Source: Thermoleophilia bacterium (GTDB lineage Bacteria; Actinomycetota; Thermoleophilia; Gaiellales; Gaiellaceae). Taken from it: DNA of 42,063 nt. The notes beneath the pieces are model-generated. The model worked only from the letters and a program-made list of their open reading frames with translations, had not been told where the DNA came from and searched no databases. The stretch spans positions 1-42,063 of the forward strand of contig JAICLU010000004.1 of the NCBI GenBank assembly GCA_025925195.1. The letters are read 5' to 3'. Below are positions 1 to 6,856 of this stretch, piece after piece (the first letter of the stretch is position 1; the number at the start of each line of letters is the position of its first letter). The position numbers and the translations under genes were made by a program.

Positions 1-36
1 GGGCGCGCGCTACGTCGCGCACGCCTTCGCGAGGCG

Positions 37-1218
37 ATGTCGTACACGCTGAGAGGACGGTTCGAGTCGCGGCTCGCGGCGCTGTGCGGGCCGGTGCTCG
101 TCGCGTGCGTCGTCGCGGCGGCGCTGCGCGAGTGGTGGCCGCTCGAGCTCGCCGGCGTCATGGCCGGCGCCGGGCTCGCGCTCGACGCGCTCTATCACCG
201 TCCGCTGGCGTACCAGCCCGGCTGGGCGGCGGCACCGCTCGGGCTGCTCGAGCTCGGCATCGTCATGGCGGTCGTGCGGCTGCTCGACGTGCCCGCGCCG
301 CTCGGCTGGGCGCTGCTCTTCTTCGCCGGCGCGTGGCTCTGGGCCCAGGTGCTGGCGCACGCCTTGTTGCCGCTCACGCGGATGTCGTGGGCGGAAGACG
401 GCGGCGAGCTCGGCGGGCGCACGGCGAGTGCGGCCGTGCTGCTGCTGACGCTCCCCTTCGCGGGGGCGGGCGCCGTCTATCGCCACAACCTGCCGCCGGT
501 CGTCCATCTCTCCGCCGGCATCCACCGCGGGCCGCTCGTCGTCGACCGGCGCGAGCATCTCGTCGGCGACCCCGGTGCGATCGTGACGGGCGGCATCGTC
601 GTCCGCCATTCAGACGTCACGATCAGCAACGTGCGTGTGGTCGGAGGCCAGTACGGCATCGCCGTCCTCGGCGTCCGCCGGGTCGTCCTCGACCACGTCT
701 CGGTCGCGCGGGCACGACTCGACGGCGTGCACATCCGCCACTCCTCGGTGCGCGTGCGGAACTGCGACGTCGACATGCTCGGCGTCCCGCAGGGCCAGGG
801 GATCGACATCTCGTACGGGCTGATCCAGGGCGAGAACGTCGTCGAGCACTGCACGGTGGTCGGTGGGCGCGACGGCATCGTCATGCACGGCTCGATGGGG
901 ATGCTCGAGCACAATCACGTGGAGCGCACGACGATGACGGGCATCTCGATGACGGAGATGTCGATGGGCGCCGTCTCCCACAACACGGTCTCGCATGCGC
1001 TCGGCATCGGCATCCTCTGCGGTGACCACTCGATGTGCGACGTCGACCGCAACACGGTGCTCGCCACGCGGCGGGACGACGCGGGCGGCAACTCGATGCG
1101 CGCCGGCTTCGGGCTCGAGGTCGAGTTCCAGTCCGAGGCGCAGCTCTCGCGCAACGACTTCGCCGCCAACCCGAAGGCGCTCGGCGTCTTCCTCGGCTCG
1201 GTCGTTCGCTGGCACTGA
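37..1218 (+). CDS. Membrane-anchored right-handed beta-helix protein (NosD-like)
   Basis: The first ~155 residues are hydrophobic, with about four predicted membrane segments (around residues 13-50, 65-85, 88-110 and 132-150). From about residue 160 the protein has short degenerate repeats rich in Val, Ile, His and Asn (for example DVTISNVRVVGGQYGIAVLG, HIRHSSVRVRNCDVD), typical of pectate-lyase/NosD parallel beta-helix coils that bind carbohydrate or act as surface scaffolds. The helix probably lies outside the membrane. ATG 37 follows a GAGGCG that could be a ribosome site. The stop overlaps the next gene by 4 nt, so the two are probably co-translated. No catalytic residue set is recognisable, so whether it is an enzyme or a structural protein is open. 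Confidence 0.8.
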   Translation: MSYTLRGRFESRLAALCGPVLVACVVAAALREWWPLELAGVMAGAGLALDALYHRPLAYQPGWAAAPLGLLELGIVMAVVRLLDVPAPLGWALLFFAGAWLWAQVLAHALLPLTRMSWAEDGGELGGRTASAAVLLLTLPFAGAGAVYRHNLPPVVHLSAGIHRGPLVVDRREHLVGDPGAIVTGGIVVRHSDVTISNVRVVGGQYGIAVLGVRRVVLDHVSVARARLDGVHIRHSSVRVRNCDVDMLGVPQGQGIDISYGLIQGENVVEHCTVVGGRDGIVMHGSMGMLEHNHVERTTMTGISMTEMSMGAVSHNTVSHALGIGILCGDHSMCDVDRNTVLATRRDDAGGNSMRAGFGLEVEFQSEAQLSRNDFAANPKALGVFLGSVVRWH

Positions 1219-2414
1219 CGCCGGAGTTCCGGCTCGTCGCCCGCAGCGCGCAGGGGCCGCTGCTCGCACTGCCGTGGTCGTTGCCGCTGGAGGAGTGGCC
1301 GCGGGAGCAGTTCGTCGACCTCGAGCGCGGCATCGGCCGCCACGTGGTGCGGTTCGTGCGGCTCGCCGGGGGCCTCTTCGCGCTGAAAGAGCTGCCGCCG
1401 CGCCTCGCGTGGCGCGAGTACCGGCTGCTCATCGGGCTGGAGAGCGACGACGTCCCGTCCGTCGAGGTGGTGGGCGTGGTGGCCGACCGCGGCGAGCTGC
1501 CGGCGGTGCTCGTCACGCGTTACCTCGAGTTCTCGCTCCCGTACCGGCTGATCCTCGCGCGCAGCTGGCTGCCGGCGCCCGAGCAGTCGATCCGCGCGGC
1601 GCTTTCGGAGCTGCTCGTCCGGCTCCATCTCGCCGGGGTCTTCTGGGGCGACTGCTCGCTCTCGAACGCGCTCTTCCGCCGTGACGCCGGCGCCCTGTCG
1701 GCCTATCTCGTCGACATCGAGACCGGCGAGCGTCACGACACGCTGACCGACGGCCAGCGCGAGTTCGACGTCGCGATCGCCTGGGACAACATCGTCGGCG
1801 AGCTGTACGACCTCGAGGCCGAGCTCGACCGTCCCGTCGTCGACGACCCGGGCGAGTTCGCCGACGGGGTCTGCGAGGGCTATCGACGGCTCTGGGCCGA
1901 CCTGACCCGCGAAGAGGTCTTCGCGACCCACGAGGGTCACCGCCTGGAGGAGCGCCTGCGCCGCCTCAACGAGCTCGGTTTCGACGTCGACGAGGTGGAG
2001 GTCGTCTCGTCGGGCGGCGAAGCGCGGCTGCTGCTGCACTCGAAGGTCGTCGAGCCGGGCCACCATCGCCGCCGCTTGCTGCGGCTGACCGGTCTCGACG
2101 CGCAGGAGAACCAGGCGCGGCGGCTGCTGAACGACGTGACCCGCTACCAGGCGTACCTGCAACGGCGCGGGCAGGCGCCGGTCTCGGACGCCGCCGCAGC
2201 GGGCCGCTGGCTCGCCGAGGTCTTCGAGCCTGCGATCGCCGCGATCCCCGCCGAGCTGCGCGGGCGACGCGCGGCCGCCGAGCTGTTCCACGAGCTGCTC
2301 GAGCACCGCTGGTTCCTGTCGGAGCGCGCCGGCAAGGACGTCGGGCTCGACGCGACGATCCCGTCGTACGTCGACACCGTGCTGCGACCGGCGCCCGACG
2401 AGCGCGTGCGTTGA
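1215..2414 (+). CDS. DUF4032 domain protein, lipopolysaccharide-kinase-like fold
   Basis: The sequence matches the actinobacterial DUF4032 family. The N-terminal part opens with FRLVARS and LPWSLPLEEWP. A kinase-like core follows: ALKELPPR with a candidate ATP-contacting Lys, a catalytic-loop-like GVFWGDCSLSNALF, and VDIETGE in the place of the DFG loop. The C-terminal half is the family's own domain. Start choice: family homology begins at about 1218. The only upstream GTG in frame (1035) would overlap the preceding gene by 184 nt, and the next accepted start, TTG 1281, would cut off the conserved N-terminus. CTG 1215 forms a CTGA overlap with the preceding stop, like the ATGA/GTGA overlaps elsewhere here, so I favour it. 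Function is unproven: a small-molecule or envelope-sugar kinase is possible. Confidence 0.82.
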   Translation: MTPEFRLVARSAQGPLLALPWSLPLEEWPREQFVDLERGIGRHVVRFVRLAGGLFALKELPPRLAWREYRLLIGLESDDVPSVEVVGVVADRGELPAVLVTRYLEFSLPYRLILARSWLPAPEQSIRAALSELLVRLHLAGVFWGDCSLSNALFRRDAGALSAYLVDIETGERHDTLTDGQREFDVAIAWDNIVGELYDLEAELDRPVVDDPGEFADGVCEGYRRLWADLTREEVFATHEGHRLEERLRRLNELGFDVDEVEVVSSGGEARLLLHSKVVEPGHHRRRLLRLTGLDAQENQARRLLNDVTRYQAYLQRRGQAPVSDAAAAGRWLAEVFEPAIAAIPAELRGRRAAAELFHELLEHRWFLSERAGKDVGLDATIPSYVDTVLRPAPDERVR

Positions 2415-2422
2415 GAGACGCT

Positions 2423-2788
2423 CTACGCGGCTGCCGCGAGCGCCTGCGCCTCGACCCAGTCGGCGAGCGGCTCGAGCTCGCCCTTCGAGAACAGGGGCAC
2501 CGCGAGGCCCTGCGCCCGCGCGCGCAGCCCCGCCGGTTCGGAGCTGTGCAGGGCGATCCGCAGCGCAGGGTGCGCGGCCCGCAGGGCCAACGCGGTCTCC
2601 ACGCCGTCGAGGCGGGGCATGTGCAGGTCGAGGATCGCGACGTCGACCGGCAGCTCCGACGCGACGCGCTGCGCCTCGAGTCCGTCGGCGGCCAGCACGA
2701 TCGAGTCGATGCCCGGAACCCGCTCGAACAGGCACGCATAGAGGGTCCGTTGCGAGAGGTCGTCGTCGACGACGAGCACACGCATCAC
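2423..2788 (-). CDS. Single-domain CheY-like response regulator
   Basis: This is a stand-alone receiver domain of 121 residues. The acidic pocket is D8-D9-D10, the phosphoacceptor is D54 in AILDLHMPRLDG, the switch Ser is S82/S83 and the conserved Lys is K102 in LFSKGE. There is no output domain, so it must signal by protein contact. Its ATG overlaps the stop of the upstream Gre-family gene (ATGA), so the two proteins are made together, which suggests that the Gre-like protein or RNA polymerase could be a partner (inference). No cognate kinase is adjacent. The gene ends 8 nt from the convergent DUF4032 gene. Confidence 0.88.
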   Translation of the reverse strand: MMRVLVVDDDLSQRTLYACLFERVPGIDSIVLAADGLEAQRVASELPVDVAILDLHMPRLDGVETALALRAAHPALRIALHSSEPAGLRARAQGLAVPLFSKGELEPLADWVEAQALAAAA

Positions 2789-3276
2789 GCGGCCGCCTGC
2801 TGCACGCTCAGGATCTCGAGCGCGAGGAGGCCGCGGGGCACGGACACTTCGATGCGGGCGCCTGCGCGACGGCCGGCGAGTGCGCGTCCGACGGGCGCGG
2901 CGACCGATACCCGGCCGTCTCCGATGCCCGGGTCGCTGACGCCGACGAGCTCGTACTCGGCGACCTCGTCGTTGTGAAGGTGACGGACGCGCACCGAGCT
3001 GCCGACGCCTGCGCTTCCGTCGCGAGTCGGCCGCGCGACGCGGGCGACGGCGAGCTGCGCCTCGAGGGCGGCAATCCGCGTCTCGAGCTGCTCCTGCTCC
3101 TCGAGCACGGCGGCGAGCGCCGGGTTGTCGCCGAGCGGGCCGTCGTGCCGCGCGTCGAGCAGCCGCGCTCCGACGTCGCGACGGCCGTCGGTCTGCAGCC
3201 GCTCGAGCTCCGCCCGGAGCAGCTCGTAGCCCTGCGCGGTGATCAGCGATTCGTCGACCGGTGCCGACGATGACAT
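2785..3276 (-). CDS. GreA/GreB-family elongation factor homologue
   Basis: It has the two-part layout of Gre factors: an N-terminal alpha-helical hairpin (residues ~10-90, coiled coil) and a C-terminal FKBP-like beta domain (~95-160) with SSVRVRHLHNDEVAEYELVG and the ending VSVPRGLLALEIL. Canonical Gre factors enter the RNA polymerase secondary channel and use acidic residues at the hairpin tip (GDLSENAEY type) to stimulate transcript cleavage. Here the tip reads GPLGDNPAL: Pro47 replaces the first acidic residue and Asp50 replaces Glu. Cleavage stimulation may be lost, as in Gfh1- or Rnk-type regulators. A strong AAGGAGG precedes ATG 3276. The gene is coupled by ATGA to the downstream receiver gene. 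Confidence 0.85.
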   Translation of the reverse strand: MSSSAPVDESLITAQGYELLRAELERLQTDGRRDVGARLLDARHDGPLGDNPALAAVLEEQEQLETRIAALEAQLAVARVARPTRDGSAGVGSSVRVRHLHNDEVAEYELVGVSDPGIGDGRVSVAAPVGRALAGRRAGARIEVSVPRGLLALEILSVQQAAA

Positions 3277-3277
3277 G

Positions 3278-3421
3278 TCAGGCCTCCTTCGCGTGCCGGC
3301 GCTCGAAGGCCGGATCGGGGTCGACGCCGTGCCAGCTGCGTGCGGCGAGGAAGCCTGCGCCGGCGGCGGTGAGGACGGCGTAGGACACGAACACGATCGT
3401 GATGATGAGGTTGGCGTTCAT
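3278..3421 (-). CDS. Small single-pass membrane protein
   Basis: This 47-residue protein begins MNANLIITIVFVSYAVLTAA. One transmembrane helix (residues ~4-27) is followed by a short charged tail ending FERRHAKEA. The start is ATG 3421. A weak -10-like CAATCT lies 6 nt upstream, so it may be leaderless. The stop is 1 nt before the Gre-family start, so it probably leads a three-gene unit (membrane peptide, Gre-like factor, receiver). I do not recognise a named family. Confidence 0.6.
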   Translation of the reverse strand: MNANLIITIVFVSYAVLTAAGAGFLAARSWHGVDPDPAFERRHAKEA

Positions 3422-3608
3422 GGTGTGAGATTGCCGCCTGCGGCACGGACGAACCATCGGGCCGTCTCTCCATTTGCATCTGGTGTCCCGACCCTCACGC
3501 CGGGCGGCATGGGGCCGGCCCGCCCCGCGAATCGGGCCTCCTCCCGATGGCCGCGACGGCCGGGGTCGGCGACGGTGTGGCCACGTCCACGAACCAAGAG
3601 GAGGGAAC

Positions 3609-4079
3609 ATGCGCGGAACGATGGTGTGCGGGGTCTCCGACAGCGACGACGGCCGCCGTGCGGTCGAGCTCGGCATCGAGCTGAGCGAGCGCCTGGGGCT
3701 GCGGCTCGTGCTCGCGCACGTCGCCGACGGCTTCTACTCGCGCGAGGCCGTCGAGGACGGCGTCGAGAGCGTCGTCATGAAGGGCGACCGGATCCAGGCC
3801 GAGCGGCTGCTCGAGAGGCTCGCAGACGAGTACGGGATCGCGAACACCGCGGAGTGCCGGTCGGCTGTCGGCGACCGGGCCGCGCTGCTCGGCCAGATCG
3901 CCGCCGAGGAGGCGGCCGACCTGATCGTCGTCGGCTCGCGCAGCCGCGGCTGGCGTGGCCGCGGGCTGCAGAGCGGTCTCGCGGACGAGCTCAAGACGGC
4001 GACGCCGGTGCCGGTCCTGATCGCGCCGCCCGGCGGCGGACGGCGGCGGACGATGGTCGCCGCGGAGGCAGCGCGCTAA
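3609..4079 (+). CDS. Universal stress protein (UspA family)
   Basis: This is a 156-residue single Usp domain. It starts with a hydrophobic strand (MVCGVSDSDDGRRAV) that has the usual Asp-Ser nucleotide contact. The C-terminal half carries LIVVGSRSRGWRGRGLQSGL, close to the ATP-binding G-x2-G-x9-G(S/T) motif but with a Gln-Ser at the end. It probably binds ATP or another nucleotide in the cytoplasm and acts in stress persistence. ATG 3609 follows AGAGGAGGGA, a strong ribosome site. It lies directly upstream of a two-component pair. Confidence 0.88.
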   Translation: MRGTMVCGVSDSDDGRRAVELGIELSERLGLRLVLAHVADGFYSREAVEDGVESVVMKGDRIQAERLLERLADEYGIANTAECRSAVGDRAALLGQIAAEEAADLIVVGSRSRGWRGRGLQSGLADELKTATPVPVLIAPPGGGRRRTMVAAEAAR

Positions 4080-4090
4080 CGTCGTGACAT
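4077..4090 (+). promoter_or_regulatory. Putative -10 for a leaderless histidine kinase mRNA
   Basis: TAACGT at 4077-4082 overlaps the stop codon of the stress-protein gene and sits 8 nt before ATG 4091, which has no ribosome site. The spacing fits transcription starting at or next to the ATG. Confidence 0.4.
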
Positions 4091-5050
4091 ATGGCGGGCC
4101 GCTCTCTGTCGATCTACTGGCGCGCGTTCGCCGTCAACGTCGGTCTCCTCGCAGCGATCGCGATCCTGCTCGTCGTCACGCCCGTGACGATTCACGCGTC
4201 GATCCGGCTGGAGCAGACGCTGATCGTCGGCGTCGGTCTCGTGGTGACGCTGATCGCCAACGCGGTGCTGCTGCGGCGGGCGGTCGCGCCGCTCCATCAT
4301 CTGGCGCAGCGGATGGAGGCCGTCGACCTGTTGCGCCGCGGCCAGCGACTCGAGGTGCAGCGCAGCGACGAGATCGGGCGCGTCGTCGCCGCGTTCAACC
4401 GGATGCTCGACCGGCTCGAGAACGAGCGCGAGACGAGCGCCCGTCGCGTGCTCGCCGCGCAGGAGGCGGAGCGGGTCGGGATCGCCCGTGACCTGCACGA
4501 CGAGGTCGGCCAGGTTCTGACCGGCGTGCTCCTGCACCTCGACTCGATCGCCGGCACCGACGAGGCGAAGCGCGCGGTTCGCGGCGCGCTCGACGAGGTA
4601 CGGCGCATCTCGCGTGAGCTCCGCCCGGAGATGCTCGAGCATCTCGGCCTGGTGAGCGCGCTGACCGAGCTCTCGACGTCCTTCGAGCGCGCGTCGGGCA
4701 TCCGGGTCGAGCGCCGCTTCGAGTCGACGCTGCCGCCGCTTCCCGCCGAGACCGAGCTCGCGGTCTACCGCGTCGCGCAGGAGAGCCTGACGAACGTCGC
4801 GCGCCACGCCCACGCGCGGCACGTCACGATCGGGCTCGAGCCCGGGCCCGGGCGCGTCGTCCTGCGTGTCGTCGACGACGGGCGCGGCTTCGACGCCCTC
4901 CCCGAGGAGAACGGCGGCCTGCGGAGCATGCGCGAGCGGTCGCTGCTCGTGGGCGGGGCGCTTGCGATCAAGCCGGGCCCGCGGGGCGGGGTCGAGGTGC
5001 GGCTCGAGGTGCCGGCGGCGGCGGTCGCGGAGCCGGTGGCGGCGACCTGA
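4091..5050 (+). CDS. NarL-type sensor histidine kinase (HisKA_3)
   Basis: This 319-residue inner-membrane kinase has two membrane segments (residues ~12-30 and ~43-62) separated by a very short loop, so there is almost no external sensor domain. A HAMP linker (~62-115) follows. The dimerisation and phosphoacceptor helix has H136 in IARDLHDEVGQ, and the ATPase domain has the N-box ESLTNVARHAHA and the G-box VVDDGRGFD. It phosphorylates the response regulator encoded immediately downstream, whose ATG overlaps this stop (TGATG). The signal is unknown; the small periplasmic loop suggests sensing within or at the membrane. Confidence 0.9.
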   Translation: MAGRSLSIYWRAFAVNVGLLAAIAILLVVTPVTIHASIRLEQTLIVGVGLVVTLIANAVLLRRAVAPLHHLAQRMEAVDLLRRGQRLEVQRSDEIGRVVAAFNRMLDRLENERETSARRVLAAQEAERVGIARDLHDEVGQVLTGVLLHLDSIAGTDEAKRAVRGALDEVRRISRELRPEMLEHLGLVSALTELSTSFERASGIRVERRFESTLPPLPAETELAVYRVAQESLTNVARHAHARHVTIGLEPGPGRVVLRVVDDGRGFDALPEENGGLRSMRERSLLVGGALAIKPGPRGGVEVRLEVPAAAVAEPVAAT

Positions 5051-5706
5051 TGGGGATCCCGCTCGTGACGCGGATCCTGATCGCCGACGATCATCCGCTC
5101 GTCCGCTCCGGCCTGCGGAAGGTGCTCGACGCGCAGCCCGACCTGGAGGTGGCGGCCGAGGCGGAGAACGGCGCCGAGGCGGTCGACAAGGCGTTGAAGG
5201 AGGACGTCCATCTGGCGATCCTCGACGTCTCGATGCCGCGCATGACCGGCATCCAGGCGACCGCCGAGCTGCACCGGCGCAAGCCGGAGCTGAAGACGCT
5301 GATCCTCTCGATGCACGACAGCGAGCAGTTCCTGTTCGAGGCGCTGAAGGCAGGCGCGTCGGGCTACGTGCTGAAGTCGGGTGCCGACACAGACATCGTC
5401 GACGCCTGCCGGGCGGCGATGCGCGGCGACTCGTTCCTCTATCCGTCGGCGATTGCGACCCTCGTGCGCGATTACGTCGATCGCGGCGGCCGCGGGGAGG
5501 AGCAGTTCGACGTCCTGACGCCGCGCGAGCTCGAGGTGTTGAAGCTGATCGCCGAGGCGCAGACGTCGAAGCAGATCTCGGAGCTGCTGTTCATCAGCGT
5601 CAAGACGGTCGAGCGCCACCGTCAGAACATCCTCGACAAGCTCGGCATGCGCGACCGCGTCGAGCTGACGCGCTACGCGATCCGCCGCGGCCTCATCCAG
5701 CCCTAG
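5050..5706 (+). CDS. NarL/FixJ-family response regulator (LuxR HTH)
   Basis: The receiver domain (residues ~8-125) has D13/D14 and phosphoacceptor D59 in LAILDVSMPRMTG. The C-terminal LuxR helix-turn-helix (~155-215) includes LTPRELEVLKLIAEAQTSKQ and SVKTVERHRQNILDKL. It binds DNA as a phospho-dimer. ATG 5050 overlaps the kinase stop by one base; GTG 5065 is an alternative giving a start nearer the receiver core. The gene ends at a hairpin shared with the convergent cupin gene. Target genes are not evident; the adjacent stress-protein genes are candidates by position only. Confidence 0.92.
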   Translation: MGIPLVTRILIADDHPLVRSGLRKVLDAQPDLEVAAEAENGAEAVDKALKEDVHLAILDVSMPRMTGIQATAELHRRKPELKTLILSMHDSEQFLFEALKAGASGYVLKSGADTDIVDACRAAMRGDSFLYPSAIATLVRDYVDRGGRGEEQFDVLTPRELEVLKLIAEAQTSKQISELLFISVKTVERHRQNILDKLGMRDRVELTRYAIRRGLIQP

Positions 5707-5728
5707 GCGCCCGCTTTCAAGCAGGCGC
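5707..5728. terminator. Hairpin shared by convergent genes
   Basis: GCGCCCGC and GCAGGCGC pair (7 of 8) around the loop TTTCAA. The hairpin starts right after the response regulator stop and overlaps the last codons of the opposing cupin gene. There is no U-tract, as is common in high-GC genomes. Confidence 0.45.
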
Positions 5729-6034
5729 GACCGGAGATGCCGGGCGGATCTGCAGCGGCTCGCGCCGGCGGTGCACCGAGAGGTAGCGCGCGCCGTCGGG
5801 CCCGGCGGTGATCGACCGGCGTCGTCCCCTCCCGATGATCGTCGCGTCCTCGACGCCCAGTTCGTGCGTCTCGTCGTCGACGCGAACCGTCGCGGAGCCG
5901 GCCAGGACGACGACGAGCACGTCGCGCTCCGTGTTCACATGCTCGGGCGAGCCCTCTCCGGCGGGCCACGCGAGCAGCGTCGCGTTCAGCTCCTCCGACG
6001 CCATGCCCCAGACCGGGCCGCTTGCTCCACTCAC
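5717..6034 (-). CDS. Small cupin-domain protein
   Basis: This 105-residue single cupin barrel contains GEGSPEHVNTERDVLVVVLAG (metal motif 1 region with one His, partly degenerate) and GRRRSITAGPDGARYLSVHR. The usual second metal His pair is weak, so metal binding is uncertain. The N-terminal MSGASGPVWG and C-terminal proline-rich tail are short. GTG 6034 is chosen because TACGCT lies 6 nt upstream with no ribosome site, the leaderless pattern seen elsewhere here. ATG 6004 inside the reading frame is an alternative. Similar small cupins often bind small organic acids or act as sensors; no substrate can be named. Confidence 0.75.
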   Translation of the reverse strand: MSGASGPVWGMASEELNATLLAWPAGEGSPEHVNTERDVLVVVLAGSATVRVDDETHELGVEDATIIGRGRRRSITAGPDGARYLSVHRRREPLQIRPASPVAPA

Positions 6035-6046
6035 GTGACGAGCGTA
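6035..6046 (-). promoter_or_regulatory. Putative -10 for leaderless cupin mRNA
   Basis: On the minus strand TACGCT (6046-6041) is followed by 6 nt and then the GTG start at 6034. It lies in the short gap after the DUF488 stop, so the cupin could be transcribed on its own as well as by read-through. Confidence 0.4.
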
Positions 6047-6056
6047 GCGGCGTCGG

Positions 6057-6407
6057 TCACGCGCCGTCCCGCAGCACGTCGGCGAGCACGACCGCGTCGT
6101 TGTGCTCGGTGTCGCGTGCCGAGTAGACGAGCGTGAGCGGGCCCTTCTTCGCCGTGCGACGGAGGTCGTCGAGCGCCGTGTTCCGGTCTGTGAGCTCCGC
6201 CGCGTACCGGCGACGGAACTCGTCGAAGCGCGCGGGATCGTGCGAGAACCAGCGCCGCAACTCCGTGCTGGGGGAGAGGTCACGGAGCCAGTCGTCGATC
6301 GCGGCCCGCTCGCGGCTGACGCCGCGCGGCCAGAGGCGGTCGACGAGGATCCGCGTGCCGTCGGCCGGGTCGGGCGGGTCGTACACCCGCTTGATCCGCA
6401 CGTCCAT
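6057..6407 (-). CDS. DUF488 family protein
   Basis: This 116-residue cytoplasmic protein matches the DUF488 (YeaO-like) family throughout: KRVYDPPDPADGTRILVDRLWPRG split over the N-terminus, then RWFSHDPARFDEFRRRY, and the closing strand LVYSARDTEHNDAVVL. The length is normal for the family. ATG 6407 overlaps the stop of the upstream stress-protein gene by one base (TGATG), so translation is coupled. The biochemical role of DUF488 is not settled. The run of stress proteins and a dehydrogenase subunit upstream suggests a stress or redox setting. Confidence 0.88.
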   Translation of the reverse strand: MDVRIKRVYDPPDPADGTRILVDRLWPRGVSRERAAIDDWLRDLSPSTELRRWFSHDPARFDEFRRRYAAELTDRNTALDDLRRTAKKGPLTLVYSARDTEHNDAVVLADVLRDGA

Positions 6408-6856
6408 CAGTCCGTGCTCGACGGCGGTCGCACGATCACGACCGGGCACGACGCGTGCTGGGCGCACTGCTGGCTCACCGAACCGAGGAGGAGCTGTGCG
6501 AAGCCGCCGTGCCCGCGTGACCCGACGACGAGCATGGCCGCGTCGCGGGATTCGTCGATCAGGACGCCGGCGGCGGGCCCCTCGACGATGCGCTCCTCGA
6601 CCTCGACGTCGCCCGGGCTCGGGAGTGCGCGCGCGACAGTCGCTTCGAGCGTCGCCGTCGCCGCGTCGCGGAGCGCCGAGATGTCGACGCCCACGGCCGG
6701 CACGCTGCCCTCGAAGCCGCTGTAACCGAGATAGGCGGCCTGCCACGCATGCACCGCGCAGAGCTTCGCGTTGCGCAGCCGGGCCTCCTCGTGCGCGAAG
6801 ACGAGCGCCGCCTTTGCTCCGTCGGAGTGGTCGACACCGACGACGATCGTGTTCAT
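6407..6856 (-). CDS. Universal stress protein (UspA family, ATP-binding type)
   Basis: This is a 149-residue Usp domain. It starts MNTIVVGVDHSDGAKAAL with the nucleotide-contacting Asp. Near the C-terminus VVGSRGHGGFAQLLLGSVSQ fits the G-x2-G-x9-G-S ATP motif exactly, so it should bind ATP. The ATG has GGAGGAGAGAGC upstream and overlaps the stop of the E1-alpha gene (ATGA). It sits between an oxoacid dehydrogenase subunit and DUF488. Its role is probably cytoplasmic stress protection or regulation of its neighbours; that link is inference. Confidence 0.9.
   Translation of the reverse strand: MNTIVVGVDHSDGAKAALVFAHEEARLRNAKLCAVHAWQAAYLGYSGFEGSVPAVGVDISALRDAATATLEATVARALPSPGDVEVEERIVEGPAAGVLIDESRDAAMLVVGSRGHGGFAQLLLGSVSQQCAQHASCPVVIVRPPSSTD

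Noticed and set aside
1-52. Possible C-terminus of an upstream plus-strand gene (frame 2, stop at 50-52)
   Set aside because: Only 16 codons are visible and there is no family evidence; a frame ending by chance in GC-rich DNA is equally likely.
10-609. Long antisense frames opposite the first genes and throughout the window
   Set aside because: They are Arg/Ala/Pro-rich mirror translations caused by third-position GC bias, with no recognisable motifs.
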